A stretch of 64,000 nucleotides of DNA from Gluconobacter potus (GTDB taxonomy: Bacteria > Pseudomonadota > Alphaproteobacteria > Acetobacterales > Acetobacteraceae), in contig NZ_JABCQF010000001.1 in NCBI RefSeq assembly GCF_015244705.1, positions 744,001-808,000 on the forward strand, given 5' to 3'. Positions 32,100-39,143 of this stretch are shown one piece after another. The notes beneath the pieces were generated by a model. That model saw only the letters and a list, made by a program, of their open reading frames with translations. It was not told the DNA's origin and made no database searches. Every line of letters starts with the position of its first letter. Position 1 is the stretch's first letter. Position numbers and translations under genes: made by a program.

Positions 32100-32677
32100 A
32101 CATCATTCTTCTTGGGCCGCCGGGGGCAGGCAAGGGAACCCAGGCCAAACGTCTTGAAGCTCTCTATGGCTTCAAGCAGATTTCCACTGGCGACATGCTG
32201 CGGGCGGAAGTCGCTGCGGGTTCGGCGATTGGTAACGAAGCCAAGGCGATCATGGAGAAGGGACAGTTTGTCCCTGATCCGATCATTGTTGCCATGATCC
32301 AGAACCGGATTGCACAGCCGGACTGCGAGCGGGGCTTCATTCTTGACGGCTTCCCGCGGACCGAAAGTCAGGCTGAGGCGCTGGACACCATGCTGTCCGC
32401 GCGCGGTCTGACGATCGATGCCGTTATCCTTCTGGACGTCAACGAAGAGGAACTCGTCGAGCGGATCGCCAGCCGTCGCGGCGAAGATGGTACGCGGCGT
32501 CCGGATGACAATCCCGATGTGGTCCGTGCCCGTCTGGATGTCTATCGCAAGCAGACCGCGCCCATCCTTCCTTATTATGAGAAGGCCGGGCGTCTGCTGC
32601 ATGTTGATGGCATGAAAGACGTTGAGAGCGTTGGCAAAGAGATCGATGCCATCGTTGCGGCAGCGAAGAAACACTGA
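32096..32677 (+). CDS. adk: Adenylate kinase (short form)
   Basis: Converts ATP + AMP to two ADP in the cytosol. It has the P-loop [10 protein letters not shown], the AMP-binding [13 protein letters not shown] and LDGFPRT, and the LID region [17 protein letters not shown]. At 193 aa it lacks the long zinc-type LID insertion of the 214-aa enzymes. It is translationally coupled to secY (ATGA), an arrangement widespread in bacteria. A promoter region follows the stop. Confidence 0.98.
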   Translation: MNIILLGPPGAGKGTQAKRLEALYGFKQISTGDMLRAEVAAGSAIGNEAKAIMEKGQFVPDPIIVAMIQNRIAQPDCERGFILDGFPRTESQAEALDTMLSARGLTIDAVILLDVNEEELVERIASRRGEDGTRRPDDNPDVVRARLDVYRKQTAPILPYYEKAGRLLHVDGMKDVESVGKEIDAIVAAAKKH

Positions 32678-32715
32678 GCATTCTGACAGAATCACGAAAA
32701 AGTGATCTCTATCAT

Positions 32716-32743
32716 TTGACTCAGGTAGGGTGGGCAGTATATT
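32716..32743 (+). promoter_or_regulatory. Strong sigma70-like promoter of rpsM operon
   Basis: TTGACT at 32716-32721 and TATATT at 32738-32743 are 16 nt apart, followed by a GC-rich discriminator (GCGCGCCC). Transcription would begin near 32750, giving a leader of about 145 nt with small hairpins (for example TGCCG-GAAT-CGGCA) before rpsM. It makes the alpha operon independent of secY-adk. Confidence 0.8.
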
Positions 32744-32893
32744 GCGCGCCCTCGACACAGGTGCAGTCAGGCCGTGTATGCGCATGCCGGAATCGGCAGG
32801 TGACAGGTCCGGCTGCGAGATAATCGACCTGGCCACGGCCGGGCACGTAACAGTCTGGTACGGCCCTGAGCCGTTCCAATGGGAGTAACAGGC

Positions 32894-33271
32894 GTGGCAC
32901 GTATTGCCGGCGTAAACATTCCGACCAACAAGCGGGTCGTCATTGCCCTGCGTTATGTCTACGGCATTGGCCCGTCGACGGCGCAGTCCATCTGCAACAA
33001 GCTCGAAATCCCCGATGCCAAGCGCGTCAACGAGCTGTCTGATGATGAAATCGTGAAGATCCGCGAGCTGATCGATTCCGAACTGCGCGTTGAAGGCGAT
33101 CTCCGTCGCGAGACCGCAATGAACATCAAGCGTCTGATGGACCTCGGTTGCTACCGTGGCCTTCGTCACCGTCGTGGCCTGCCGGTCCGCGGTCAGCGCA
33201 CGCATACGAACGCCCGTACCCGCAAGGGCAAGGCCGTGGCGATTGCTGGTAAGAAGAAGGTCACGCGCTAA
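32894..33271 (+). CDS. rpsM: Ribosomal protein S13, GTG start
   Basis: S13 (125 aa) of the 30S head, forming bridges to the 50S. The family N-terminus (V/M)[18 protein letters not shown] starts at the GTG at 32894, with GGGAG at 32881-32885 (8 nt spacing). An ATG five codons upstream is in frame but lacks a Shine-Dalgarno. [18 protein letters not shown] near the C-terminus is conserved. Confidence 0.97.
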   Translation: MARIAGVNIPTNKRVVIALRYVYGIGPSTAQSICNKLEIPDAKRVNELSDDEIVKIRELIDSELRVEGDLRRETAMNIKRLMDLGCYRGLRHRRGLPVRGQRTHTNARTRKGKAVAIAGKKKVTR

Positions 33272-33328
33272 TCCGCGCCTGACATTTTCATCGACGTTTT
33301 TCGTTAAACTTTTAGGACGACCTCTCTC

Positions 33329-33721
33329 ATGGCCAAGGCCGCTGCTCCGCGTATCCGTAAAAAGGAACGCAAAAATATCATTTCCGGTGTTGCTCACGTG
33401 CTTTCCACGTTCAACAACACCATGATCACCATTTCTGACGCACAGGGCAACGCGATTGCCTGGTCGTCGTCGGGTGCGCAGGGGTTCAAAGGCTCCCGTA
33501 AGTCCACGCCGTATGCTGCTCAGGTCGCTGCAGAAGATGCCGGCCGCAAGGCACGCGAGCATGGCATGGAAACGCTTGAGATCGAGGTCTCCGGTCCGGG
33601 TTCGGGGCGTGAAAGCGCTCTCCGTGCCCTTCAGGCCGTAGGGTTCAACATTACGTCCATCCGCGACATGACGCCCGTGCCGCACAATGGCTGCCGTCCC
33701 CGGAAGCGTCGTCGCGTCTGA
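33329..33721 (+). CDS. rpsK: Ribosomal protein S11
   Basis: S11 (130 aa) of the 30S platform, near the E site. It contains [19 protein letters not shown] and the C-terminal signature [16 protein letters not shown]. The start is ATG at 33329 after AGGACGACC. In alphaproteobacteria rpoA normally follows directly, as here; rpsD is absent. Confidence 0.98.
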   Translation: MAKAAAPRIRKKERKNIISGVAHVLSTFNNTMITISDAQGNAIAWSSSGAQGFKGSRKSTPYAAQVAAEDAGRKAREHGMETLEIEVSGPGSGRESALRALQAVGFNITSIRDMTPVPHNGCRPRKRRRV

Positions 33722-33731
33722 GTGATGCTTT

Positions 33732-33757
33732 GCTGCGTATCGTGCGCGATACGCAGC
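33732..33757 (+). terminator. Hairpin after rpsK
   Basis: GCTGCGTATCG-TGCG-CGATACGCAGC is a perfect 11-bp stem beginning 10 nt after the rpsK stop, without a U-run. It is followed at 33782-33798 by a second hairpin, CCGCACC-TCT-GGTGCGG. They occupy the 132-nt gap before rpoA and may set the S11/RpoA ratio or protect mRNA ends. Confidence 0.5.
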
Positions 33758-33853
33758 ATCTGTAAGTGATTGCATCTTTTGCCGCACCTCTGGTGCGGGC
33801 CCAGGTGCCGCCAATTTCCCTTGGCGTGCTTCGTTGTTTGAAAGGCCACGACC

Positions 33854-34873
33854 TTGGTTCTCCAGAAAAACTGGCAGTCCCTCATCAAGCCGGAGAAGCT
33901 TGAAGTCGAGCCCGGACCGGTTGCCTCGCGCATCGCCACTGTCGTGGCCGAGCCTCTGGAACGCGGCTTCGGCATGACGCTTGGTAACGCACTGCGGCGT
34001 ATTCTCCTGTCGTCGCTGCAGGGCGCTGCCGTGACCGCCATCCAGATCGATGGCGTGCTGCATGAGTTCTCCGCTGTGCCGGGTGTTCGCGAAGACGTCA
34101 CGGACATCGTCCTGAACGTCAAGCAGCTCGCCCTTCGCATGCATGGTGAAGGCCCCAAGCGCATGATCCTGACGGCCACGGGCCCGGGTGAAGTGACGGC
34201 TGGCCAGATCCAGGCGGGTCATGACATCGAGATCATGAACCCTGATCTCGTGATCTGCACGCTCGATGACGGCGTGAAGCTCGGCATGGAATTCACCGTC
34301 AATATGGGCAAGGGCTATGTTGCAGCAGCAGCAAACCGTCCGGAAGATGCCCCGATTGGCCTGATTCCCATCGATGCGATCTACTCGCCGGTGCGCCGCG
34401 TGTCCTACAAGATCGAGCAGACGCGTGTCGGTCAGGTTACTGACTATGACAAGCTGCTGTTGACGGTTGAGACCAATGGTGCGGTGACGCCCGAAGACAG
34501 CCTGGCTCTTGCAGCCCGGATTCTTCAGGATCAGCTGCAGCTGTTCATCAACTTCGATGAGCCGCGTCCGGTCCAGCATGAAGAGCCGCAGGATGACCTG
34601 CCGTTCAACCGCAATCTTCTCCGCAAGGTTGACGAGCTCGAGCTGTCGGTGCGTAGCGCCAACTGCCTCAAGAACGACAACATTGTCTATATTGGCGATC
34701 TGGTGCAGAAGTCCGAACAGGAAATGCTCCGCACGCCTAATTTCGGGCGCAAGTCGCTCAACGAGATCAAGGAAGTTCTCACCGGTATGGGGCTGTCGCT
34801 CGGCATGAGCGTCCCGGCCTGGCCGCCCGAGAACATCGAGGATCTGGCCAAGCGTCTCGACGAGACGTTCTGA
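33854..34873 (+). CDS. rpoA: RNA polymerase alpha subunit, TTG start
   Basis: Alpha subunit (339 aa) that seeds RNA polymerase assembly. The NTD runs to about residue 235 with [20 protein letters not shown]. After a linker the CTD (about 250-325) carries [20 protein letters not shown] and [13 protein letters not shown], which contacts UP elements and activators. The only fitting start is TTG at 33854 ([15 protein letters not shown] follows), with a weak AAAGG upstream. rplQ follows after 27 nt. Confidence 0.98.
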   Translation: MVLQKNWQSLIKPEKLEVEPGPVASRIATVVAEPLERGFGMTLGNALRRILLSSLQGAAVTAIQIDGVLHEFSAVPGVREDVTDIVLNVKQLALRMHGEGPKRMILTATGPGEVTAGQIQAGHDIEIMNPDLVICTLDDGVKLGMEFTVNMGKGYVAAAANRPEDAPIGLIPIDAIYSPVRRVSYKIEQTRVGQVTDYDKLLLTVETNGAVTPEDSLALAARILQDQLQLFINFDEPRPVQHEEPQDDLPFNRNLLRKVDELELSVRSANCLKNDNIVYIGDLVQKSEQEMLRTPNFGRKSLNEIKEVLTGMGLSLGMSVPAWPPENIEDLAKRLDETF

Positions 34874-34900
34874 GAACTTTCAAGGTAAGGAAAACTAGCA

Positions 34901-35323
34901 ATGCGTCATGGTGTGAGCGGGCGTAAGCTCAACGTCACCTCTTCTCACCGCGCTGCCATGTTCCGCAACATGGCCGTGGCTCTCATCAAGCACGAGCAGA
35001 TCACGACGACGCTGCCGAAGGCGAAGGAACTTCGCCCGGTGGTCGAGAAGCTGATCACGCTCGGCAAGCGTGGCGATCTGCACGCCCGCCGTCAGGCTTT
35101 CGCACAGCTGCGTGACGACGCCGTCGTGACGAAGCTGTTCTCGGCTGTGGCCGAGCGTTACAAGGGACGTGCCGGTGGCTACTCCCGCGTGCTGAAGGCG
35201 GGCGTCCGTTATGGCGACAATGCCGATATGGCCGTGATCGAACTGATCGATCGTGATGTCGCCGCAAAGGGCCAGGACAGCGGACCGAAGCAGAACGTTG
35301 CAGAGGAGCAGGAAGCCGCCTGA
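34901..35323 (+). CDS. rplQ: Ribosomal protein L17
   Basis: L17 (140 aa), near the exit tunnel. It starts [20 protein letters not shown] and contains [20 protein letters not shown] and [19 protein letters not shown] tail of about 20 acidic and polar residues extends the end. It closes the alpha operon and is followed by a strong terminator. Confidence 0.98.
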   Translation: MRHGVSGRKLNVTSSHRAAMFRNMAVALIKHEQITTTLPKAKELRPVVEKLITLGKRGDLHARRQAFAQLRDDAVVTKLFSAVAERYKGRAGGYSRVLKAGVRYGDNADMAVIELIDRDVAAKGQDSGPKQNVAEEQEAA

Positions 35324-35346
35324 GGCTCTCTGTTTTCGAAGATTTG

Positions 35347-35381
35347 AAAAAGGCCGGAGCAGGAATGCTCCGGCCTTTTTT
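35347..35381 (+). terminator. Intrinsic terminator after rplQ
   Basis: AAAAAGGCCGGAGC at 35347-35360 pairs fully with GCTCCGGCCTTTTT at 35367-35380, loop AGGAAT, ending in a T-run. It marks the end of the ribosomal-protein supercluster. Confidence 0.92.
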
Positions 35382-35586
35382 GATTCGTGGTTTCTTTGCC
35401 ACGATGTTGTGTGATATGCAGTCCCCACTCTTTGCAGACCCATTCCTGTCCTGTGTCGGGACAGCGTGAAATTCCGTTTCCTCACGGGAGCGGTTCCCGC
35501 CCTTTTGGAGAACGCTCCGCCGTTCTTCGCGGTGGGTCTGCACAATTCTGAGAAACAGGTCCGAGCACTCTCGTAGGGCCTGCCAC

Positions 35587-35640
35587 GACGCATCGAATAT
35601 GTATCCCGGCAATGAGGCCTGGATGGGTTCGTGATGCGTC
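35587..35640 (+). promoter_or_regulatory. Long-range inverted repeat upstream of MFS permease
   Basis: GACGCATC at 35587-35594 and GATGCGTC at 35633-35640 are perfect complements, extended by GAA/TTC with a two-base bulge. The right arm ends 21 nt before the MFS start. It could be a paired operator or a long hairpin in the 5' leader. The rest of the 280 nt from 35382 has small hairpins (CTGTCC/GGACAG near 35450) and no promoter I trust. Confidence 0.35.
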
Positions 35641-35661
35641 CAGCGTTTGGAGAGCGTTATA

Positions 35662-36972
35662 ATGTCCGAATCTTCCCCCCCTAAACATGGGCTTGCGGAA
35701 ACCCTTGGGATACCCAGAGCCCTGTTCTGGGCATTTGTGGGACAGCTCCTGTTCATGGTCGGTGATGGCGTGGAGGCGGGGTATCTCGATACCTACATGC
35801 TTCATCACGGCCATACGCAGGGTTTCGTGAACGAAATGTTCACTTTCTACGGTGTCACCGTGATGATCGCGGCCTGGTTCTCCGGGCCGCTGTCCGATCT
35901 CATGGGCCCCAAGAAAGTCATGTGGCTTGGTCTCATTCTGTGGACCATTCTTGAAGTCGGCTTCCTGTCCTTCGGTCTGGGGCCGAACAGTGGGCCGATG
36001 ATCCTGCTTTTCTATACACTGCGTGGGTTTGCCTATCCGCTCTTTGCGTATGGTTTTCTTGTCTGGATCGCTGCCGCCACGCCGACAGCGATGCTGGGGT
36101 CTGCTGCCGGTTGGTTCTGGTTTTCCTTCTCTGCCGGTCTGCCGACTCTCGGTTCGCAGTTCGCACGTTTTGCCATCCCGGAAATCGGCGAGCTTCGGAC
36201 CTTCTGGTGTTCGCTGGGGTTGGTGATCGTAGGTGGCCTGGTCGCCCTGCTGTTCACGCATGAACCGACGGGCAAGAAGCGTCTTCTGCCGGAGCATATC
36301 CCGGCCCGGGACATCTTCTTCGGATCCATGAGCATCATGTGGCGTGAGCCCAAGACGCTGATTGCTGGTATCGTCCGCGTGATCGATACGTCTTCGGAAT
36401 ATGCCTTCCTGGCCATCATGCCAGCGTTCTTCGTGGATCATCTGGGATTTTCTCTGGAACAATGGCTGAACCTGCTGTCACTCATCTTCCTGAGCAACAT
36501 CCTGTTCAATCTTGTTTCGGGCATGGTCGCCGATACGCTGGGGCATCGTTTTGTTGTGGCCGTCTTCGGTGGGATCGGTGGCTTTATCGCCATTCCGCTG
36601 TTCTATTATGTGCCGCTGTGGTTCCCCGGAAACTTCTGGGCCGTGGCCGCCGCAGGTATCTTCTATGGTGCGACCGTGGCAGCCTTTGTTCCGCTGTCCG
36701 GCCTGATGCCGCAGATCTGCCCGCGTGAGAAAGCCGCTGCCTTGTCCATTCTGGGATTGGGTGCTGGTGCGTCCACTTGGGTTGGTCCGGCAGTCGTGGC
36801 TGGCTGTGAAGCTGTCTTCGGTCCGGGCATGCAGTATGTGATCTGGACCTTTGCCGTGATCTATCTGGCCTCTGCTGGCATGACGATGGCTCTGACCATC
36901 TCGCCGGAAGCACGCCGTTACAGCGAAGAGGCTGCGGCGCGGGGCGAAACCGCGCCGGCTGTCGGTCACTGA
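35662..36972 (+). CDS. MFS transporter, polyol permease (RbtT/DalT/CsbX)-like
   Basis: Inner-membrane secondary transporter (436 aa) with about twelve hydrophobic segments. The MFS loop motif between TM2 and TM3 reads GPLSDLMGPKKVMWLG, and TM1 contains GDGVEAGYLDTYM, which resembles the ribitol/arabinitol permeases. The ATG at 35662 has GGAGAG at 8-9 nt spacing; a TTG five codons upstream overlaps that site and is not favoured. It stands alone between two terminators. A polyol substrate fits acetic acid bacteria but is inference from the family, and a sugar-acid substrate cannot be excluded. Confidence 0.75.
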   Translation: MSESSPPKHGLAETLGIPRALFWAFVGQLLFMVGDGVEAGYLDTYMLHHGHTQGFVNEMFTFYGVTVMIAAWFSGPLSDLMGPKKVMWLGLILWTILEVGFLSFGLGPNSGPMILLFYTLRGFAYPLFAYGFLVWIAAATPTAMLGSAAGWFWFSFSAGLPTLGSQFARFAIPEIGELRTFWCSLGLVIVGGLVALLFTHEPTGKKRLLPEHIPARDIFFGSMSIMWREPKTLIAGIVRVIDTSSEYAFLAIMPAFFVDHLGFSLEQWLNLLSLIFLSNILFNLVSGMVADTLGHRFVVAVFGGIGGFIAIPLFYYVPLWFPGNFWAVAAAGIFYGATVAAFVPLSGLMPQICPREKAAALSILGLGAGASTWVGPAVVAGCEAVFGPGMQYVIWTFAVIYLASAGMTMALTISPEARRYSEEAAARGETAPAVGH

Positions 36973-37010
36973 GTTCAGGGCATTCCGTCATCTCCCTGAC
37001 GCTGTAAAAG

Positions 37011-37044
37011 AAGGGGGCAGTCCGGGATCGGGCTGCCCCCTTCC
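37011..37044 (+). terminator. Intrinsic terminator after MFS gene
   Basis: AAGGGGGCAG at 37011-37020 pairs with CTGCCCCCTT at 37033-37042 around a 12-nt loop, then TTCC follows. The stem is long and GC-rich with a short T-run. Confidence 0.75.
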
Positions 37045-37060
37045 GCGTTGGGAGGCAGTC

Positions 37061-37303
37061 ATGTCAAGGAGAAGAGCTATGGACGCCGATCTGGAACAGT
37101 ATCTGGAGGCAGGGTTAGGGCGGTTGCAGGACGATGCCAGCGCCTGTCCCTGGATGAACGGTCTTGAGAAAAAAGTTTCCAGTGCTGCAAGAGAAACAGA
37201 GGCACTTGTCAGCGATTTGATGGTCGATCAGCCACTGTTCTGGTTACTGACCTCGTTTTTCATCGGGATTTTGTTGGGAAAAGGTCTTTTTCGGAAAAGT
37301 TAA
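37061..37303 (+). CDS. Small DUF883/ElaB-like membrane-anchored protein
   Basis: An 80-aa protein with a predicted soluble, charged helix and a single C-terminal transmembrane segment (FWLLTSFFIGILLGKG) ending in FRKS. This is the architecture of ElaB/YqjD/DUF883 proteins, which in E. coli sit in the inner membrane and associate with stationary-phase ribosomes. Two starts are possible: ATG at 37061 (GGGAGG 5-6 nt upstream) and ATG at 37079 (AAGGAG 7 nt upstream, inside the longer frame). Family assignment rests on architecture, not on a clear motif. Confidence 0.7.
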   Translation: MSRRRAMDADLEQYLEAGLGRLQDDASACPWMNGLEKKVSSAARETEALVSDLMVDQPLFWLLTSFFIGILLGKGLFRKS

Positions 37304-37364
37304 ACTTCCGTAGGCTCGTCACGTTACGACATGACCACGAACTCTTGGGCGAGGAGCCTGCGTC

Positions 37365-37535
37365 ATGTTGCACTATGCGATTGTTTTCTTTATCATTTCC
37401 ATCATTGCCGGTGTTTTCGGTTTTTCCGGTATTTCGGCCGCAACGGCTGGGATTGCCAAGCTGTTCTTCATCGTCTTCCTCGTGCTGGCAGTGCTGGCCA
37501 TTCTCGCAGGTGTCGCGGGGCTGCACGCTCTCTGA
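37365..37535 (+). CDS. DUF1328 (YtjA-type) small membrane protein
   Basis: A 56-aa hydrophobic protein, translated here directly: it begins [20 protein letters not shown] and continues [20 protein letters not shown], then [13 protein letters not shown]. This matches the DUF1328 family of two-helix membrane proteins, often in stress regulons. GAGGAG at 37351-37356 lies 8 nt before the ATG. It is shorter than most gene-finder limits. Function is unknown. A shared terminator separates it from the convergent efflux operon. Confidence 0.88.
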
Positions 37536-37558
37536 GCCCGGCAGGCGGGGAAGATATG

Positions 37559-37591
37559 AAAAGGGCGGGTGCCGATGGTCCCGCCCTTTTT
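37559..37591. terminator. Bidirectional terminator between convergent genes
   Basis: AAAAGGGCGGG pairs with CCCGCCCTTTT around a 10-nt loop, with A-run on the left and T-run on the right. It can end the DUF1328 gene on the plus strand and the MdtABC-type efflux operon on the minus strand, whose last stop is at 37599. Confidence 0.88.
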
Positions 37592-37598
37592 CTGTGCT

Positions 37599-39143
37599 TC
37601 AGTTTCCGTTCTTGTCTCTCTGGATGAAGGACGGAAGAAGCGGATTGTCCGTCTGGAGTGAGTTTTTGCTCGGAAGCTGCTGCGTGGTCCAGCCACCGCC
37701 AAGATCCGTTATCAGCTTTACTTCGGCAAGGAACTGCTGCTGCCGTACGCTGAGCTGGGTCTCCTGGTACTGCAGGGCATTCTGCTCTGCCGTGATGACC
37801 GTTGTATAGATCTGCGTTCCGGCCAGATATTCGTTCATCGAAACCTGAACCGCGGCCTCGGCGGACTTCACGGCAGCATTCTGCAGGGCCAGCTGCTGAT
37901 CGAGATAATGCAGACCTGACATCTGATCCTCGGTGTCCTGCAGCGCGGCCAGGACTGTCTGACGATAGGTGGCGACGGCGTTGTCGTAATCGGCTTCCGC
38001 ACTGCGAACCGCGGCCGAGCGTGAGCCACCCTCGAAGATGGTCTCCGTTGCCGCAGCACCAAGGCTCCAGGTCCGGGTAGCGGTCTGGATCAGCTGCTGG
38101 AGCGGATTGCCGCTGTAGCCGTAGGATGCGGAGAGTGTGACCTGTGGGAAGAAGGCGCCAATCTCGTATCCGATTTCGGCATTATAGGCTTCCATGTTCC
38201 GCTCGGCCTGCGCCACGTCCGGACGGCGCTGAAGCAGCATGGACGGGACCGCAACAGGTGCCGGGGGGATCGTCTCGGGCAAGGGAGAGGGCGCCAGCGT
38301 GAGTTCTGCGGGAGCGCGGCCCGTCAGCATTGCGATGGCATGTTCATACTGCGAGCGGGCAATATGAGCGTTGGAGAGGCTGGCCTGTGTCGATTGCAGG
38401 AGATACCGTGCCTGAAGCACGCTGGCGGGATCGGCGACGCCGGCTTCGAGCTGGTTCTGGAGGATCTCCAGGTTGTGGCGATACAGGTCCACGTTGCGGG
38501 CATAGAGCGCAATCAGGCTGTCCTGATAGCGCAGATCGAAATAATCCTGAGCCAGCTGGAGCTGATAGGACAGGCGCATGTTGGCAACCAGCGCTGCGTC
38601 GGCCTGCGTTGCCGCGACCTGCTCCTGCACCTGACGACGGATCATGCCCCAGACGTCCACGGTCCAGCTTGCGGAGGGGCCGGTCGTCCACGTGTTGGAC
38701 GTGTAGGACTGGCTGACCGAGTAGGAAACACCGCTGCTGGTATTCGAGGTGCTGCTGCCTTCCGAGGTGCGGTTGAAGCTGAATTTGCCGCTCAGGGTCG
38801 GGAAGAGCTGCGCGCGGATCGAGTCAATCGTGGCGGCAGCCTTGCGGTACTGCGCCTCGTATTCCTTCAGGCTCTGATTGGATGTGGCAACCCGTTCTTC
38901 AAGATCGTTCAGGACGGGATCGTTGAAGATCGTCCACCAGTCTCCCTTGGGCATCTTTGCAAGATCCGGGACCGCAACCTGCCAGCCGGGGGGCGGGGGC
39001 GCTTCCTTGAATTTGGCAGAGATGATGGCCTTCGGACGATGATAGTTCGGTCCGACCATGCCGCCGATGCAGCCGCTCAGGAAAGGCAGGGTCGCTGCCC
39101 CCAGCAGGGCAGTGCGCAGGGTAGACTTACGGAGGGCGGTCAT
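37599..39143 (-). CDS. Outer-membrane efflux lipoprotein of MdtABC-type pump (NodT family)
   Basis: Outer-membrane channel (514 aa) for the second RND pump. The signal peptide ends in the lipobox LSGC at about residues 22-25. The OEP repeats carry DWWTIFNDPVLNDLEERVA and LLQRRPDVAQAERNMEAYN, the same signatures as the first pump's channel, to which it is a diverged paralogue. Its ATG overlaps the stop of the permease gene (CATCA on the plus strand), so it is coupled. E. coli MdtABC uses TolC from elsewhere; here, as in Pseudomonas MuxABC-OpmB, the channel is in the operon. Confidence 0.94.
   Translation of the reverse strand: MTALRKSTLRTALLGAATLPFLSGCIGGMVGPNYHRPKAIISAKFKEAPPPPGWQVAVPDLAKMPKGDWWTIFNDPVLNDLEERVATSNQSLKEYEAQYRKAAATIDSIRAQLFPTLSGKFSFNRTSEGSSTSNTSSGVSYSVSQSYTSNTWTTGPSASWTVDVWGMIRRQVQEQVAATQADAALVANMRLSYQLQLAQDYFDLRYQDSLIALYARNVDLYRHNLEILQNQLEAGVADPASVLQARYLLQSTQASLSNAHIARSQYEHAIAMLTGRAPAELTLAPSPLPETIPPAPVAVPSMLLQRRPDVAQAERNMEAYNAEIGYEIGAFFPQVTLSASYGYSGNPLQQLIQTATRTWSLGAAATETIFEGGSRSAAVRSAEADYDNAVATYRQTVLAALQDTEDQMSGLHYLDQQLALQNAAVKSAEAAVQVSMNEYLAGTQIYTTVITAEQNALQYQETQLSVRQQQFLAEVKLITDLGGGWTTQQLPSKNSLQTDNPLLPSFIQRDKNGN

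Noticed and set aside
32750-32893. Possible tRNA or small RNA between adk and rpsM
   Set aside because: No cloverleaf, anticodon arm or T-loop could be built; it reads as the rpsM 5' leader.
32000-34579. 859-codon antisense frame across secY, adk, rpsM, rpsK and rpoA
   Set aside because: It spans several firmly identified genes and their promoter region on the other strand; composition is that of a shadow.
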